A stretch of 64,000 bases of DNA, taken from positions 63,109,793-63,173,792 of the forward strand of contig OX326958.1 of the NCBI GenBank assembly GCA_946800325.1, written 5' to 3'. Below the pieces are notes generated by a model, which was not told where the DNA came from, did no database searches, and saw only the letters and a program-made list of their open reading frames with translations. The stretch comes from Luzula sylvatica (taxonomy: Eukaryota > Streptophyta > Magnoliopsida > Poales > Juncaceae). Made by a program: the position numbers and the translations under genes. Positions within the stretch are counted from its first letter, which is position 1. Each line of letters opens with the position of its first letter. Positions 35,942 through 48,430 of this stretch are shown piece by piece.

Positions 35942-36809
35942 ATGACTCATATCCTTTCTATACCATCTTGTTGTTATCGTTTTTTGTTTATTATGATTTC
36001 AATTTTTCTTTTTTGTTAAAGTAATTGAATCCAAAGCGATCTGGTTGCGTTGATTCAATTTATCCTGATCTGATCGTCCTAATTTTTGTTTAATTTAATA
36101 GATTTATTACTGGATTGATAGATCGTTCTTCAATTGACAGGAATTTGCATTGAATTGGTAGTTTTTGTCATTAGATCGGTTCAATTCAATGAACCTACAG
36201 GAAGTCAATTGCGTGGTTTCTCGATTTGGGGGAAAATTGATCGAGATTTTGGATATATTTTTATGGATATTGTTTGAATTGTAGAAAATATGGTTTATTT
36301 TCCTTAACTAGATTAGATCTTACGAGGAAGTCAGAGAGACCGAGATCGTGAGAGAGCTGCTGCTCGCAAAAATGATGGCAAGAACAAAAATGATGGCCTC
36401 ACCCCTGAGCAGCGTCGAGAGAGGTAATTGTTGTTAAATCATTTTAATTAATATCCAAATTATTGGTAGATCTTCACGCAATTTTGTTAATCCCCAATTG
36501 CGTCTGTATGATTTTGACATAACAAATAAACCTGCAAAATCAAATTTACCTAAAACTGAGTTAAATTAGTCCCTGATTAACCCGTAATCATGTTACTAAA
36601 CATAAATTCGACCCAATCTCACATAAACAATCTCTAATTCTCATAAATAATTCGAACGTTATCGTTTATTCTGTTTAAGGGATAAGAAAGCCCTCGAGGA
36701 AAAAAATGCTAAAAAGGCGGCTCAGGCCTCTGGAGGGGGAGGAGGAGCCACAGAAGATAAAGGTACCAAGAAAGGGAGTACAAGTACCGGCACCACCACT
36801 AAGAAGTAA
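35942..36809 (+). CDS. SERF/4F5-like small basic protein
   Basis: Three exons: 35942-35948 (ATGACTC), 36324-36423 and 36680-36809; 78 residues. The spliced protein begins MTRGSQRDRDRERAAARK and continues with DGLTPEQRRERDKKALEEK and a glycine-rich, TTTKK-ending tail. MTRG(N/S)QR at the N-terminus is the hallmark of the 4F5/SERF family, small highly charged and mostly disordered proteins; animal SERFs bind RNA and promote amyloid aggregation, while the plant role is little known. The first join works only if intron 1 is an AT-AC intron: it restores the family's conserved MTRG start exactly. Intron 2 is an ordinary GT-AG intron. The gene lies about 620 bases from the satellite array and has no disabling change in its coding exons. 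Confidence 0.9.
35949..36323 (+). other. Candidate U12-type AT-AC spliceosomal intron
   Basis: The donor is ATATCCTTT (35949-35957), the exact U12 AT-AC consensus. TTCCTTAAC at 36300-36308 is the exact U12 branch-point consensus, 15 bases before the terminal AC (36322-36323), within the usual U12 spacing. There is no usable GT donor in the 7-base first coding exon. Splicing here joins ATGACTC to GAGGAAGT and gives the family-specific MTRGS start. Confidence 0.88.
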
Positions 36810-37427
36810 CTGGCGAAATAAAGAGATCCAACATTGTTCGAATTTTTCAAAATTCAAAAGTTTCAATTTCGAGATGTCCACCATTTGTGTAATTCTTTTT
36901 TTTTATTTCTTTTCATCGAGTGGTGGTGTCTCGGTGTGCGATGATTTGAGTGTTTTTGAGCCGTTGGATCTATTGATTGTAATCATATTGTGCAATGGAT
37001 GCGAATGTGAGTTAAATTAATATTGTTGGCAATAACGTCTTTCTCCGGTGATAACATTGGTTTGGTAATAATAATATTTGATTCCGCGATAGTATATTAA
37101 TTTTATTGGTAATAAATCATTTAGTCTCGATTTAGATAATTTTAATGGTAATATCATCTTGTAAATTCTATTTATTACAAACATATAATTAATCTAACAA
37201 ATCACTACATTGATTGGTTGTTTCATCTAGAAGATGCTTCAAAATATGTTCGTGCAAATGTTGTATAAATACGGTCAATAATTGTTTATTTATATTATAT
37301 AATCGTATCAGCATGTTAAGCAAATATACTGAGAGCATTTTTTTTGTATATTTTAAGAAAAAAGATATTCAGCAATTATTACAAAATTGATGCAAATCGT
37401 ATTGCTTATTAACAAATAAGGATTAAT
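36810..37427. other. 3' UTR of the SERF gene and transition to satellite
   Basis: AT-rich non-coding DNA. No gene is seen. The satellite begins abruptly near 37428. Confidence 0.45.
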
Positions 37428-39265
37428 CATGAGATCCAAATAACTTGTTTTTGAGATGGTTTGGATCGAATCTTTGCCTACGTAATTTTACACCAAATTA
37501 TACAAACACTAAGAAAGTTTTCAATTCGATTCATATCAATCTTTTTACGTTTTGAGGAGTTCAAATAACGTGTTTTTAGATCATTTGTATCGTATCTTTC
37601 ACTACGTAACTTTTCACCAAATTTTACAAACACTAAGAAATTTTGTTTTTCGATTCATAACAATCTAATAACTCTCTGAGGAGCCCAAATAATTTGTTTT
37701 TGAAATGGTTTGGATTGAATCTTTTACTACGCAATTTTGCATCAAATTGTACACACACTAAGAAATTTTGTTTTTTGATTGATAACAATCTTATAACTCT
37801 CTGAGGAGCCCAAATAACTTGTGTTTTAGATGGTTTCGATCGTATCTTTTACTACGTAACTTTTCACCAAATTGTACAAACACTAAGAAAGTTTTCTTTT
37901 CGATTCATAGCAATCTTTTTACGTTTTGACGAGTTCAAATAACGTGTTTTTAGATCATTTATATCGTATCCTTTACTACATAACTTTTCACCAAATTTTA
38001 CAAACACAAATAAAGTTTGTTTTCGATTCATACCATTCTTTTAACGCTATGAGGAGTACAAATAACGTGTTTTGAGATGGTTTGGATCGAATCTTTTACT
38101 ACGTAACTTTACACCAATTTGTACAAACACTATGAAAGTTTTCTTTTCGATTCATAGCAATCTTTTTACGTTTTGAGGAGTTCAAATAACGTGTTTTAGA
38201 TCATTTGTATCGTATCTTTTACTACATAACTTTTCACCAAATTTTAAAAACACTAAGAAAGTTTGTTTTTCGATTCATAAAAATCTTTTAACGCCCTGGG
38301 GAATCCAAATAACATGTTTTTTAGATAGTTTGGATCGAATCTCTTACTACGTAACTTTTCACCAAATTGTACAAACACTAAGAAAGTTTTCTTTTCGATT
38401 CATAACAATCTTTTTACGCTTTGAAGAGTTCAAATAACGTGTTTATTGATCATTTGTATCGTATCTTTCACGACGTAACTTTTCACCAAATTTTACAAAC
38501 ACTAATATTTTTTTTTTCTTCGATTCATAACAATCTTATAACTCTCTGAGGAGTCCAAATAACATGTTTTTTAGATGGTTTGGATCGAATCTCTTACTAC
38601 GCAAGTTTTCACCAAATTGTACAAACACTAAGAAAGTTTTCATTTCGATTCATAGCAATTTTTTTACGCTTTGAGGAGTTCAAATAACGTGTTTTCAGAT
38701 CAATTGTATCGTATCTTTTACTACATAACTTTTCACCAAATTTTAAAAACACGAAGAAAGTTTGTTTTTCGATTCATAACAAACTTTTAACGCTATGAGG
38801 AGTCCAAATAACATGTTTTTTAGATGGTTTGGATCGAATCTCGTACTACGCAACTTTTCACCAAATTGTACAAACACTAAGAAAATTTTCTTTTCGATTC
38901 ATAGCAATCTTTTTACGTTTTGAGGAGTTTAAATAATGTGTTTTTAGATCATTTGTATCGTATCTTTTACTACATAACTTTTCACCAAATTTTACAAACA
39001 CTTAGAAAGTTTGTTTTTCGATTCATACCATTCTTTTAACGCTACGAGGAGTCCAAATAACGTGTTTTGAGATGGTTTGGATCGAATGTTTCACTACGTA
39101 AATTTTCACCAAATTTCACAAACACTAAGAATGTTTCCTATTCGATTCATAGAAATCTTTTTACGTTTTGAGGAGTTCAAATAACGTGTTTTTAGATCGT
39201 TTGTATCGTATCTTTCACTACGTAACTTTTCCCCACATTTTACAAACACTAAGAAAGTTTGTTTG
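37428..39265 (-). repeat. Satellite array, left block: alternating dimers of a 124-bp monomer
   Basis: About 15 monomers of roughly 122-125 bp. Read on the + strand, two types mostly alternate: one with AGATGGTTTGGATCGAATC and AGTCCAAATAAC, the other with AGATCATTTGTATCGTATC and AGTTCAAATAAC. This gives a period near 247 bp. The sequence is the reverse complement of the right-hand array, so the orientation is opposite. The copies are noticeably more diverged than on the right. Confidence 0.9.
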
Positions 39266-39735
39266 TGATGTGAGGCAAATAAGGCACAAATTTAATGCTT
39301 AATTTGGGGATTTTAGCCCTTGTGAAGAACAATTCTATATACTTTATTAATCATATTTGAGATAACATGAATATTTCTTCACTAAGTGTGTTTTATTGCT
39401 TAATCACAGAAATTAGAAGGAATTTCTGGGAATTTGGAGAGTGTAGTTGTCTCCAACACGTCAAGAGGAGTGAAAACGATATATTATACCGATACATTCG
39501 GTACATGAATAAGACGGGAGGCAAACAATCATCATGATACAAACTTACACAAAAGTCTACACGAAAACCACTCAATCCTTAGCCCTTATCCTGCCCACCT
39601 ACCTTTGGTGGGAATTAGCTCCTTACCCCCAATCCTCTCCACCAACTCGTGGCCAATAAGAAGACTCCATGAGTACTATAAATATGACCACAAGGGCCAC
39701 GAGTTTGGTACGCTCTTTTTACGCTCTTTTATGCC

Positions 39736-39830
<95 letters not shown>

Positions 39831-40983
39831 TTAAGCAAGTCCAAGAACCTTCAAGAACACGCAAGAATTGCAATTACGAACGATAATTCCCTAAAATCGA
39901 TCACCGAATAGAAGATCACTTCATTCGGTGAATTGGTTTACACTTCGACGAAGATCGAGTTGCGAGGATTAAGGTGGAGCTTTCTTCATCCGAATCCGCG
40001 CAAGCAAGGAGTCAAGCTTACTCTATTCCACTCGGGAGCTTTCTTCCAATTGGACTTCTTGCAAATCTCGAGTTCACTCAACCGGTACGAAGCTCTCTTC
40101 TATTGGCGGGTGGATTGGTACGAAAGGAACGTGTTGTGCGAGTTGTCTAGCTCACTAGCATCTCAAAACAACAAGGAAGGCATCCAAGACGAGACTCGGA
40201 GCTCACTTCATCTCTCTAGGTGTTTTCTTTCCTTTCTTGAAATTCTTGTAGTTTAAATTTGAATTGGATTTGTGTAAAGAATTCTCGGTTTAATGAATCT
40301 TTAGTTCTTGTTTACTTGAATCGAATCCTTGTTGGTGTTTTTACTTGATCTTTTGCTTTTAATTACTGCCTTGAACTTAGTTTGAATCTCCCTTAGTTCA
40401 ATCTTAAATCAACCTTCAATTCAATCCTCAATTCAAATTACAATTTCGAAATCCAGAACAAGTTCCGTTGTAACGGAATCCAACTTGCGTTGTAACGGAC
40501 ACTTCGGTTTGTACCTGACTTTCAGTCTGTTGGTACTCCGTTGTAACGCACTTTACTTCCGTTGTAACGGACCAGCGAGGAAAAGCATTCAATATCACTC
40601 ATACTAGTGCGTTGTAACGGACATAAGAGTTCGTTGTAACGGATCAACCAATTCGTTATAACGCTACTCCTATCCGTTATAACGGACTACCTCTTTCCGT
40701 TATAACGGAACTTCCTCCGTTGTAACGGACCTTCATATCAATTCCTTCGTTAACATTACCCTAATGTCCGTTGTAACGGAACCTACTTCCGTTGTAACGG
40801 ACTACCTTCTGTGAATTTTCTTTGTTATTTTTCATCTAGTTTTGATTTAATCTTTGACGCAATTGCTCCCCGTGGAACGAATCTATACATTTGCCACTGT
40901 ACAAACATAGATTACAAATTTTGTTGATTGTTCGGGTTTTAACACAACGACATATTAAGAACACGCCAAAATCCCGCTCATCA
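39266..40983 (+). repeat. 5' LTR of element A (1,718 bp)
   Basis: It starts TGATGTGAGG and ends CCGCTCATCA (TG...CA). A TATA box TATAAATA lies at 39677-39684, giving a transcription start near 39710 and a (CT)n tract (39739-39826) in the transcribed leader. Twelve copies of a TCCGTTGTAACGGA-like near-palindrome fill about 40463-40801. The PBS follows two bases after the end. The ORFs across the CT tract are artefacts. Confidence 0.92.
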
Positions 40984-40985
40984 AA

Positions 40986-41003
40986 TGGCGCCGCTGCCGG
41001 GGA
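40986..41003 (+). promoter_or_regulatory. Primer-binding site of element A
   Basis: TGGCGCCGCTGCCGGGGA lies two bases after the LTR. It is complementary to the 3' end of plant tRNA-Asp with one mismatch, as is usual for Athila-type elements. Confidence 0.85.
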
Positions 41004-41078
41004 GCGGTGTTTAAGTCAATATTTTAGATCAAAATTTGAGATTTAAATTCATAAATTTGTTTACTCACTTCATTGTTT

Positions 41079-41567
41079 TGATGTGAGACAAATAAGGCAC
41101 AAATTTAATGGTTAATTTGGGGATTTTAGCCCTTGTGAAGAACAATTCTATATACTTTATTAATCATATTTGATATAACATGAATATTTCTTCACTAAGT
41201 GTGTTTTATTGCTTAATCACAGGAATTAGAAGGAATTTATGGGAATTTGGAGAGTGTAGTTGTCTCCAACACGTCAAGAGGAGTGAAAACGATATATTAT
41301 ACCGATACATTCGGTACATGAATAAGGCGGGAGGCAAACAATTATCATGATACAAACTTACACAAAAGTCTACACGAAAACCACTCAATCCTTAGCCCTT
41401 ATCCTGCCCACCTACCTTTGGTGGGAATTACCTCCTTACCCCCAATCCTCTCCACCAACTCGTGGCCAATAAGAAGACTCCATGAGTGCTATAAATATGA
41501 CCACAAGGGCCACGAGTTTGGGACGCTCTTTTATGCCCATTCTCTCTCTCTCTCTCTCCCTCTCCCT

Positions 41568-41645
<78 letters not shown>

Positions 41646-42772
41646 CAAGTCCAAGAACCTTCAAGAACACGCAAGAATTGCAAATACGAACCGATAATTC
41701 TCTAAAATCGATTACCGAATAGAAGCTCACTTCATTCGGTGAATTGGTTTACACTTCGACGAAGATCGAGTTGCGAGGATTGAGGTGGAGCTTTCTTCAT
41801 CCGAATCCGCGCAAGCAAGGAGTCAAGCTTACTCTATTCCACTCGGGAGCTTTCTTCCAATTGGACTTCTTGCAAATCTCGAGTTCACTCAACCGGTACG
41901 AAGCTCTCTTCAATTGGCGGGTGGATTGGTACGAAAGGAACGTGTTGTGCGAGTTGTCTAGCTCACTAGCATCTCAAAACAACAAGGAAGGCATTCAAGA
42001 CGAGACTCAGAGCTCACTTCATCTCTCTAGGTGTTTTCTTTCCTTTCTTGTAATTCTTGTAGTCTAAATTCGAATTGGATTTGTGTAAATAATTCGTGGT
42101 TTAATAACTCTTTTGCTTTTGAAATCTTCTTTGTTCGTTTGTGTGATCTTAGTGCTTGTTACTTAGTTTAATTACTTCTAAAATTTGAATAAAAAACAAA
42201 CCATCAAACTGCTCCCAAATCAAATCTCAAATCAGAAATCCAGAACTACTTCCGTTATAACGAAACTCACATTGAGTTACAACGGACTGGACGGTTTGGA
42301 CCTCACATTCAGTTAGTTAGAACTCCGTTGTAACGCACCTAGAGTTCCGTTGTAACGGACTAGCCAGAATTTCTACTCAAAAGAATCAATACAAGTGCGT
42401 TGTAACGGACATCTCGGTCCGTTGTAACGGACTAACCAATCCGTTGCAACACAACCACTGTTCGTTATAACGGACAAATATAGTGCGTTATAACGGAGTT
42501 TTATCCGTTGTAACGGACGTTCATCTCACACCTAGTGCCAGAAAATTCACTCAAGTCCGTTGTAACGGAACCTTCTTCCGTTGTAACGTACTACCTTCTG
42601 TGAATTTTCTGTGTTATTTCTCCTCTAGTTTTGATTTAATCTTTGACACAATTGCTCCCCGTGGAACGAATCTATACATTTTCCACTGTACACACATAGA
42701 TTACAAATTTAGTTGATTGAATCGGGTTTTCGAATACAACGATAATTTTACACACCAAAAACCCGCTCATCA
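41079..42772 (+). mobile_element. Solo LTR nested in the leader of element A, TSD TGTTT
   Basis: A 1,694-bp LTR of the same family (TGATGTGAG...CGCTCATCA). TGTTT directly precedes it (41074-41078) and directly follows it (42773-42777), which is the 5-bp duplication of an independent insertion. It has its own TATA box (near 41490), a (CT)n tract (41541-41641) and twelve palindromic sites. No PBS follows it and no PPT precedes it, so the internal part was lost, most simply by LTR-LTR recombination. Confidence 0.9.
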
Positions 42773-42812
42773 TGTTTCTTTTGTGACAATCTAGGTGAAG
42801 GAAGAAAGCTTT

Positions 42813-45800
42813 ATGCACAACACAAGATCACGAAAAGGCGAATTACTTCCATTTGTCAAAGAAATCGAAAGAAGGAATAAGAGCTCCAAGAAGGGAAAGG
42901 AACCGAAACAAGAAGATCAAGAAGAGCCTCAAACTCAAAATCAAACTCTTTCTTCTCTCTCTACTCCTTTAATTTTCAATATGGGTGATGAACCAAGAGC
43001 TCCAAGGCCAAAAACCTTGAGAGAATTAGTAGCACCTAGGAATGTGGAAGATAATTATAATTTTATTAGGCCCAATATACCGAATTTCAAAGCGGATCCG
43101 AGCATTATAGGCTCATTGCCTATTTTTCACGGAAAAGCCACGGAAAACCCTCATAAACACTTAAAGGATTTCAAGATTCAACTAAACATATATTCGAATT
43201 ATGAAGCTTTTAGTGACATTCTTCTTCTTCTTTTTCCTTACTCATTAGGTGAAGGACCTAAGGATTGGTTCTACACGCTTAGAGGCCCTCTCGCATTCAA
43301 TGAAGTAGCAAACCTCTTCAAGGAGAGGTACTATTCGGCCTCTCGATTGGCGGCTATAAGGCGAGAACTTTTGGCGATGACGCAAAAACCGAACGAAGCA
43401 TTCCATGAATACTACGATCGTTTCATGCGCTTGAAAGAAGAATGCCCAAGCCATAGTGTGGAACCCCAATACCTCTACGAACAATTCATTAACGGTCTCG
43501 GCTACTCGGAGAGCCAATTCCTCAACGCATCTGCGGAGGGAAGTATCTCCAACAAGGATCTCGAAGAAATTAAGAAGTTGCTAGAGCTCATGGCAACCAA
43601 TTCGCAGTCGAGGAAGAACGTGGAATACCGACCTCAATGTCGACGTGCTTAACAACAAACTAGAGATCATAATGAAAGCTTTGAGCAAGGAAGAAACCAA
43701 GAATTGTGGGGTTTGTAATGCTAGTGCTCACTACACGGACGAATGCCCAAGCTTAGTCGAAGACGTAAACGCCGCGTACAAGAAGTTCGAGCCCTCCAAT
43801 TCGTACAATCCAAACCTTCGCAATCATCCGAACTTCTCATGGTCAAATACGAACAACGCTCAACCCGATCCGTATCGCCAACCGTTTACAAAGCCGGCCA
43901 CGTACCAACACCCGAACGCTTCACAATCGGTACCAAAACCGGTACAAGGACAAGAGTTCGATATGAAGGCGATGATGGACGGTCTAACCTCTATAATCAA
44001 GCAAGAAGTCGGGGGAATCAACAAAACCGTGGAGTCGATCAAGCAAGATGTGACAAGTTTACGACAAGAATTAAAAAGCGAAATCGCGAACACGAATCGC
44101 CATGTGGGAAGCTTGGAGACCCAACTCACCCAAATCGCCACTCGAGTAAACGTAATCAAATCTCAAGGTACATCTCGACTCCAATCTCAATCGTTGGCTC
44201 ATTCCGAGCAAAGGCATGTGAACGCAATATCGCTCCGAAGCGGTAAAGAGGTGGGTGAAAGTTCGAAGAGCAAGGAGGTACAAGAAGAAAAGGAACTTGA
44301 GGTACCGGTACCGAAAGAGAGTCCGACTCAAGCCACGAAGATACCAACTCGAGAACTAGAACCCGAATCGACTCAAGTCAAGCCACCTTTCCCGAGTCGT
44401 CTCCCAAAGCCGACCGAATCAAACAACGGCGTGCTTGCCATGTTAAAGAAAGTGGAGGTAAACATACCTCTACTTCAAGCAATCAAGGAAGTGCCTCGTT
44501 TGGCAAAATACCTCAAGGCGTTGTGCACGAATAAAAGAAAAACAAAAGGAGATGAGTTGATTAGTGTGGGGGAGAGTGTTTCGGCGATCTTGAGACTCCC
44601 CCAAAAGCACAAATATCCGGGGGTGTTCGCTATCCCTTGCAAAATCGGGCAACATGAATTGCCGAAATGCATGCTTGATTTGGGCGCTTCAATAAATGTG
44701 ATGCCATACTCGATATTCAAGACTCTCGATCTAGCCCCCCTTGATGATACTCAAGTTGTGATCCAATTGGCCGATCGGTCCACGACTCGACCGGTTGGAG
44801 TGATTGAGGACGTGTTAGTAACCGTTAATGGGTTGCTATTCCCCGCGGACTTCTACGTTTTGGACATGAATGAGGGGAATAGCGATTCAACCCCGATTCT
44901 CCTTGGACGGCCATTTTTGAAGACGGCACGCACAAAGATCGATGTACACGCGGGAGAGCTCACAATGGAGTTCGATGATGAGGTAATCAAATTCAATATT
45001 TTTGACAAACTAAAGGAACCCATTGTAGGTACACTCAACTTAAGCGCTATGGACGTGATCGACGATTGTGTACAAAAGGTCATGGATAGCTCATTCGAAA
45101 ACCTTCAATGGAGCTCGAACCCACTATTCGAAGAATTTGAAGGATATGACAATCCTACATTCGAGATAGAGCAGGATTTGGAAGAAGAACAAAGCATAGA
45201 TCAAGCACTCTTTCTAAGAGACCTCGAGATTCCGATGAAGAGAACTCCACCTTCCACCGAACAAGCTCCAAGGTTAGATCTAAAATCACTACCTTTTGGA
45301 CTAAAATACGTGTTTTTGGATGAAGCGGAAACTTTGCCGGTGATAATCGCCTCGAATCTAACAAGGGAGCAAGAAGAAAAACTCCTCGAAGTGCTCAAAA
45401 GGAATAAGAAGGCTTTCGGGTGGACACTCTCCGACATTCCGGGCATCTCCCCCTCCATGTGCACACACCGAATCCTTCTCGAGGACGGAGCAAAACCATC
45501 GCGCGAACCTCAAAGGCGGCTCAATCCGCCCATGATGGAAGTAGTGAAAAAAGAGGTGATCAAGTTGTTGGACGCGGGGATCATTTACCCCATTACCGAC
45601 TCAAGATGGGTCTCACCCATACACGTAGTACCAAAGAAAACGGGGATTACAATTGTTGAGAACGATGAAGGCGATCAAGTACCGACTCGAGTTCAAAACG
45701 GGTGGTGGATTTGCATCGATTACAAAAAACTCAATAAGGCGACGAAAAAGGACCACTTCCCGCTTCCATTCATTGATCAAATGCTAGAAAGACTCGCGGG

Positions 45801-48153
45801 AAATCCGTTTTATTGCTTCCTCGATGGATTCTCGGGCTACTTTCAAATACCGATCGCACCCGAAGATCAAGAGAAGACCACATTCACGTGCCCGTTTGGT
45901 ACCTTCGCGTACCGACGCATGCCGTTCGGGCTATGTAATGCTCCGGGTACTTTCCAATGGTGTATGCTTTCTATTTTCTCCGATTATATTTTCAAATTTA
46001 TAGAAGTCTTTATGGATGACTTTTCGGTGTTTGGTGACTCATTTGAATCATGTTTAAGCCACTTGTGACAAATACTCGAAAGGTGCATCGAAGCTAACCT
46101 TGTTTTATACTATGAGAAATGCCACTTCATGGTGAGCAATGGAATTGTACTAGGTCATTTAATCTCGGAGAAAGGAATGGAAGTCGACAAGGCAAAAATC
46201 GACGTAATCAAGACGCTTCCGTATCCAAAGACGGTGAAAGACGTGCGATCCTTTCTCGGCCATGCGGGATTCTATAGGCGCTTCATCAAAGACTTCTCGA
46301 AAATCTCGCAACCAATGTACCAACTTCTCCAAAAAGATGCAAAATTCGAGTTCAATGCAAAGTGCAAGGAGGCTTTCGACAATCTCAAGGAAAGGCTTTG
46401 CTCCGCGCCAATCATCAAGTCGCCAAATTGGGAGCTACCATTCGAAATCATGTGTGACGCAAGCGACACAAGTGTGGGAGCGGTACTCGGCCAAAGAATT
46501 GGGAAGGACCCGCATGTGATTGCCTATGCCTCGAAAACCCTCGACAATGCCCAACGAAACTACACCACCACCGAAAAAGAACTCCTCACAATTGTGTTTG
46601 CATTGGAGAAATTTCGCTCTTATCTTTTAGGTACGAAGGTGATAGTCTTCTCGGACCACGGCGCATTGAGACATTTGATGAAGAAGAAGGAGTGCAAACC
46701 GAGATTGCTTCGATGGATCCTTTTACTTCAAGAATTCGACCTCGAAATCAAGGACAAAAAGGGATGCGAGAATCTCGTGGTGGATCACCTAAGCCGGCTT
46801 CCATGGATTGAAGACGATTTCGTACCAATTCGACAAAAATTCCCCGAAGAGCATGTCCTCGCGGCCCGAGTCGAATTACCTTGGTACGCCGATCTCGTTA
46901 ACTACATGGTGACAAAAGAATTCCCCCCGAATCTCTCCAAGTCTCAACGCGATAAAATGAAAAGCAATGCTCGATTCTACATTTGGGAAGACCCGATCTT
47001 ATTTCGAACTTGCGCCGATCAAGTAATTCGAAAATGTGTTCACCAAAATGAGGTACAATCTATCCTTTCTTTTTGTCATACTTTACAATGTGGTGGACAC
47101 TTTGGTATAGCACGTACCACACACAAGGTACAAGAATGTGGATTTTATTGGCCTACCTTACATAAAGATGTTGCAAACTTTGTAAAGAATTGTGAAAATT
47201 GCCAAAAGACGGGGAACTTGAGCCGTAGAAATCAAATGCCCCTCAATTCAATCTATGTGTGTGAGCCATTCGATGTTTGGGGCATTGATTTCATGGGCCC
47301 GTTTCCATCGTCTTTTGGCTTTACTTACATCTTGTTGTGTGTAGATTACGTGACCAAATGGGTAGAGGCGGTACCCACCAAGCATGCGGATTCGAAAACG
47401 GTGGTGGACTTTTTGAAGAAGAATATCTTTCAACGATCCGGCATACCAAGAGTACTAATAAGCGATCGAGGCTCCCATTTTTGCAATCGATATCTCCAAA
47501 GCCTCCTCGAAAAATACCATGTGAGCCATCGAACCTCAACCGCGTATCATCCTCAAACAAACGGCCAAGCGGAGGTTTCGAACCGAGAAATCAAGTCCAT
47601 TTTGGAGAAAGTTGTGAACCTGACACGTAAAGATTGGAGTGCTCGACTAGGCGACGCACTTTGGGCATATCGTACCGCCTTCAAAACGCCAATAGGTATG
47701 ACTCCTTTCAAACTCGTGTACGGAAAAGTGTGCCATTTACCGGTCGAGTTAGAGCACAAGGCCTTTTGGGCGATCAAGCAATTCGCCCTCGACTACCCAA
47801 AGGACGCATCGGCGCGTAAGCTCCAATTACTCGAGCTAGAAGAATTCCGGCAAGAGGCCTACGACAATTCGAGCTTGTGCAAGGCAAGGGCCAAAAGATT
47901 TCATGACCGAATGATTCAAAAGAAAGATTTTCATGTGGGGGAAAGAGTGTTGTTATTCAACTCTCGTCTCAAACTTTTCCCCGGGAAACTTCGGTCCCGA
48001 TGGATCGGCCCATTTGTGGTCACCAATGTGACTACATTTGGGGTTGTCGAAATTCGAAGCGAGGAAACGAACAAAACGTTCAAGGTAAACGGCCATCGAC
48101 TCAAGCACTACCATGCAAACTTCGAAACCGGGTGGATGGAGGCCAAACTCTAG
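42813..48153 (+). pseudogene. gag-pol of element A, broken by a frameshift and a stop
   Basis: The gag part opens at ATG 42813 (MHNTRSRKGELL) and runs to a stop at 43652. The frame then continues from about 43620 in another phase with a CCHC zinc knuckle (CGVCNASAHYTDEC), so gag was split by a frameshift near 43620-43640. Downstream come the protease (MLDLGASINVMP, about 44670), reverse transcriptase (DYKKLNKATKKDHFPLPF, then FMDD in place of YxDD, about 45715-46025), RNase H ([13 protein letters not shown], about 46450), the integrase zinc finger (H-H-C-C, about 47080-47205) and the integrase D,D,E core ([22 protein letters not shown], about 47280-47610). A single in-frame TGA (46066-46068) interrupts the RT; the reading frame is otherwise open on both sides. 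DLGAS and FMDD are normal for this lineage. The element is therefore recently but firmly disabled. Confidence 0.9.
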
Positions 48154-48430
48154 AGCCCAACGACACCTCACAATGATGAGCTCGGCCAAGTCGAGCTCAA
48201 GACGTTAAACAAGAGCGCTAGCCAGGGAGGCACGCCCACGCATCAAAGGTTGTATCTCTCCATTATCCCTCTTTTTGAAATTTTCGATTTTTTATACTTG
48301 AGGACAAGTAATCTCTAAGTGTGTGTGTGTGGGGGGGGGGGGGGGGGTAACATACAATCTTTGACCTGTATGAGCCCAATTAAAAATTTAAAAATCAGGG
48401 AAAAATTGAATTTTTTTGATCTGGCTAGCA
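48154..48430 (+). other. Post-pol conserved block and G-run of element A
   Basis: About 48186-48232 holds GTCGAGCTCAAGACGTTAAA and GAGCGCTAGCCAGGGAGGC. The same block occurs in element B (about 55506-55548), and it resembles a non-coding block that I recall following pol in Athila elements of other plants. At 48331-48347 there is a run of 17 G after (GT)n, in the position where element B has AAGTATGGGGGG. Confidence 0.7.

Noticed and set aside
39605..39911. Ser-Leu and Arg-Glu repeat ORFs
   Set aside because: They are translations of the (CT)n tract of the LTR leader; the same applies at 41418-41705.
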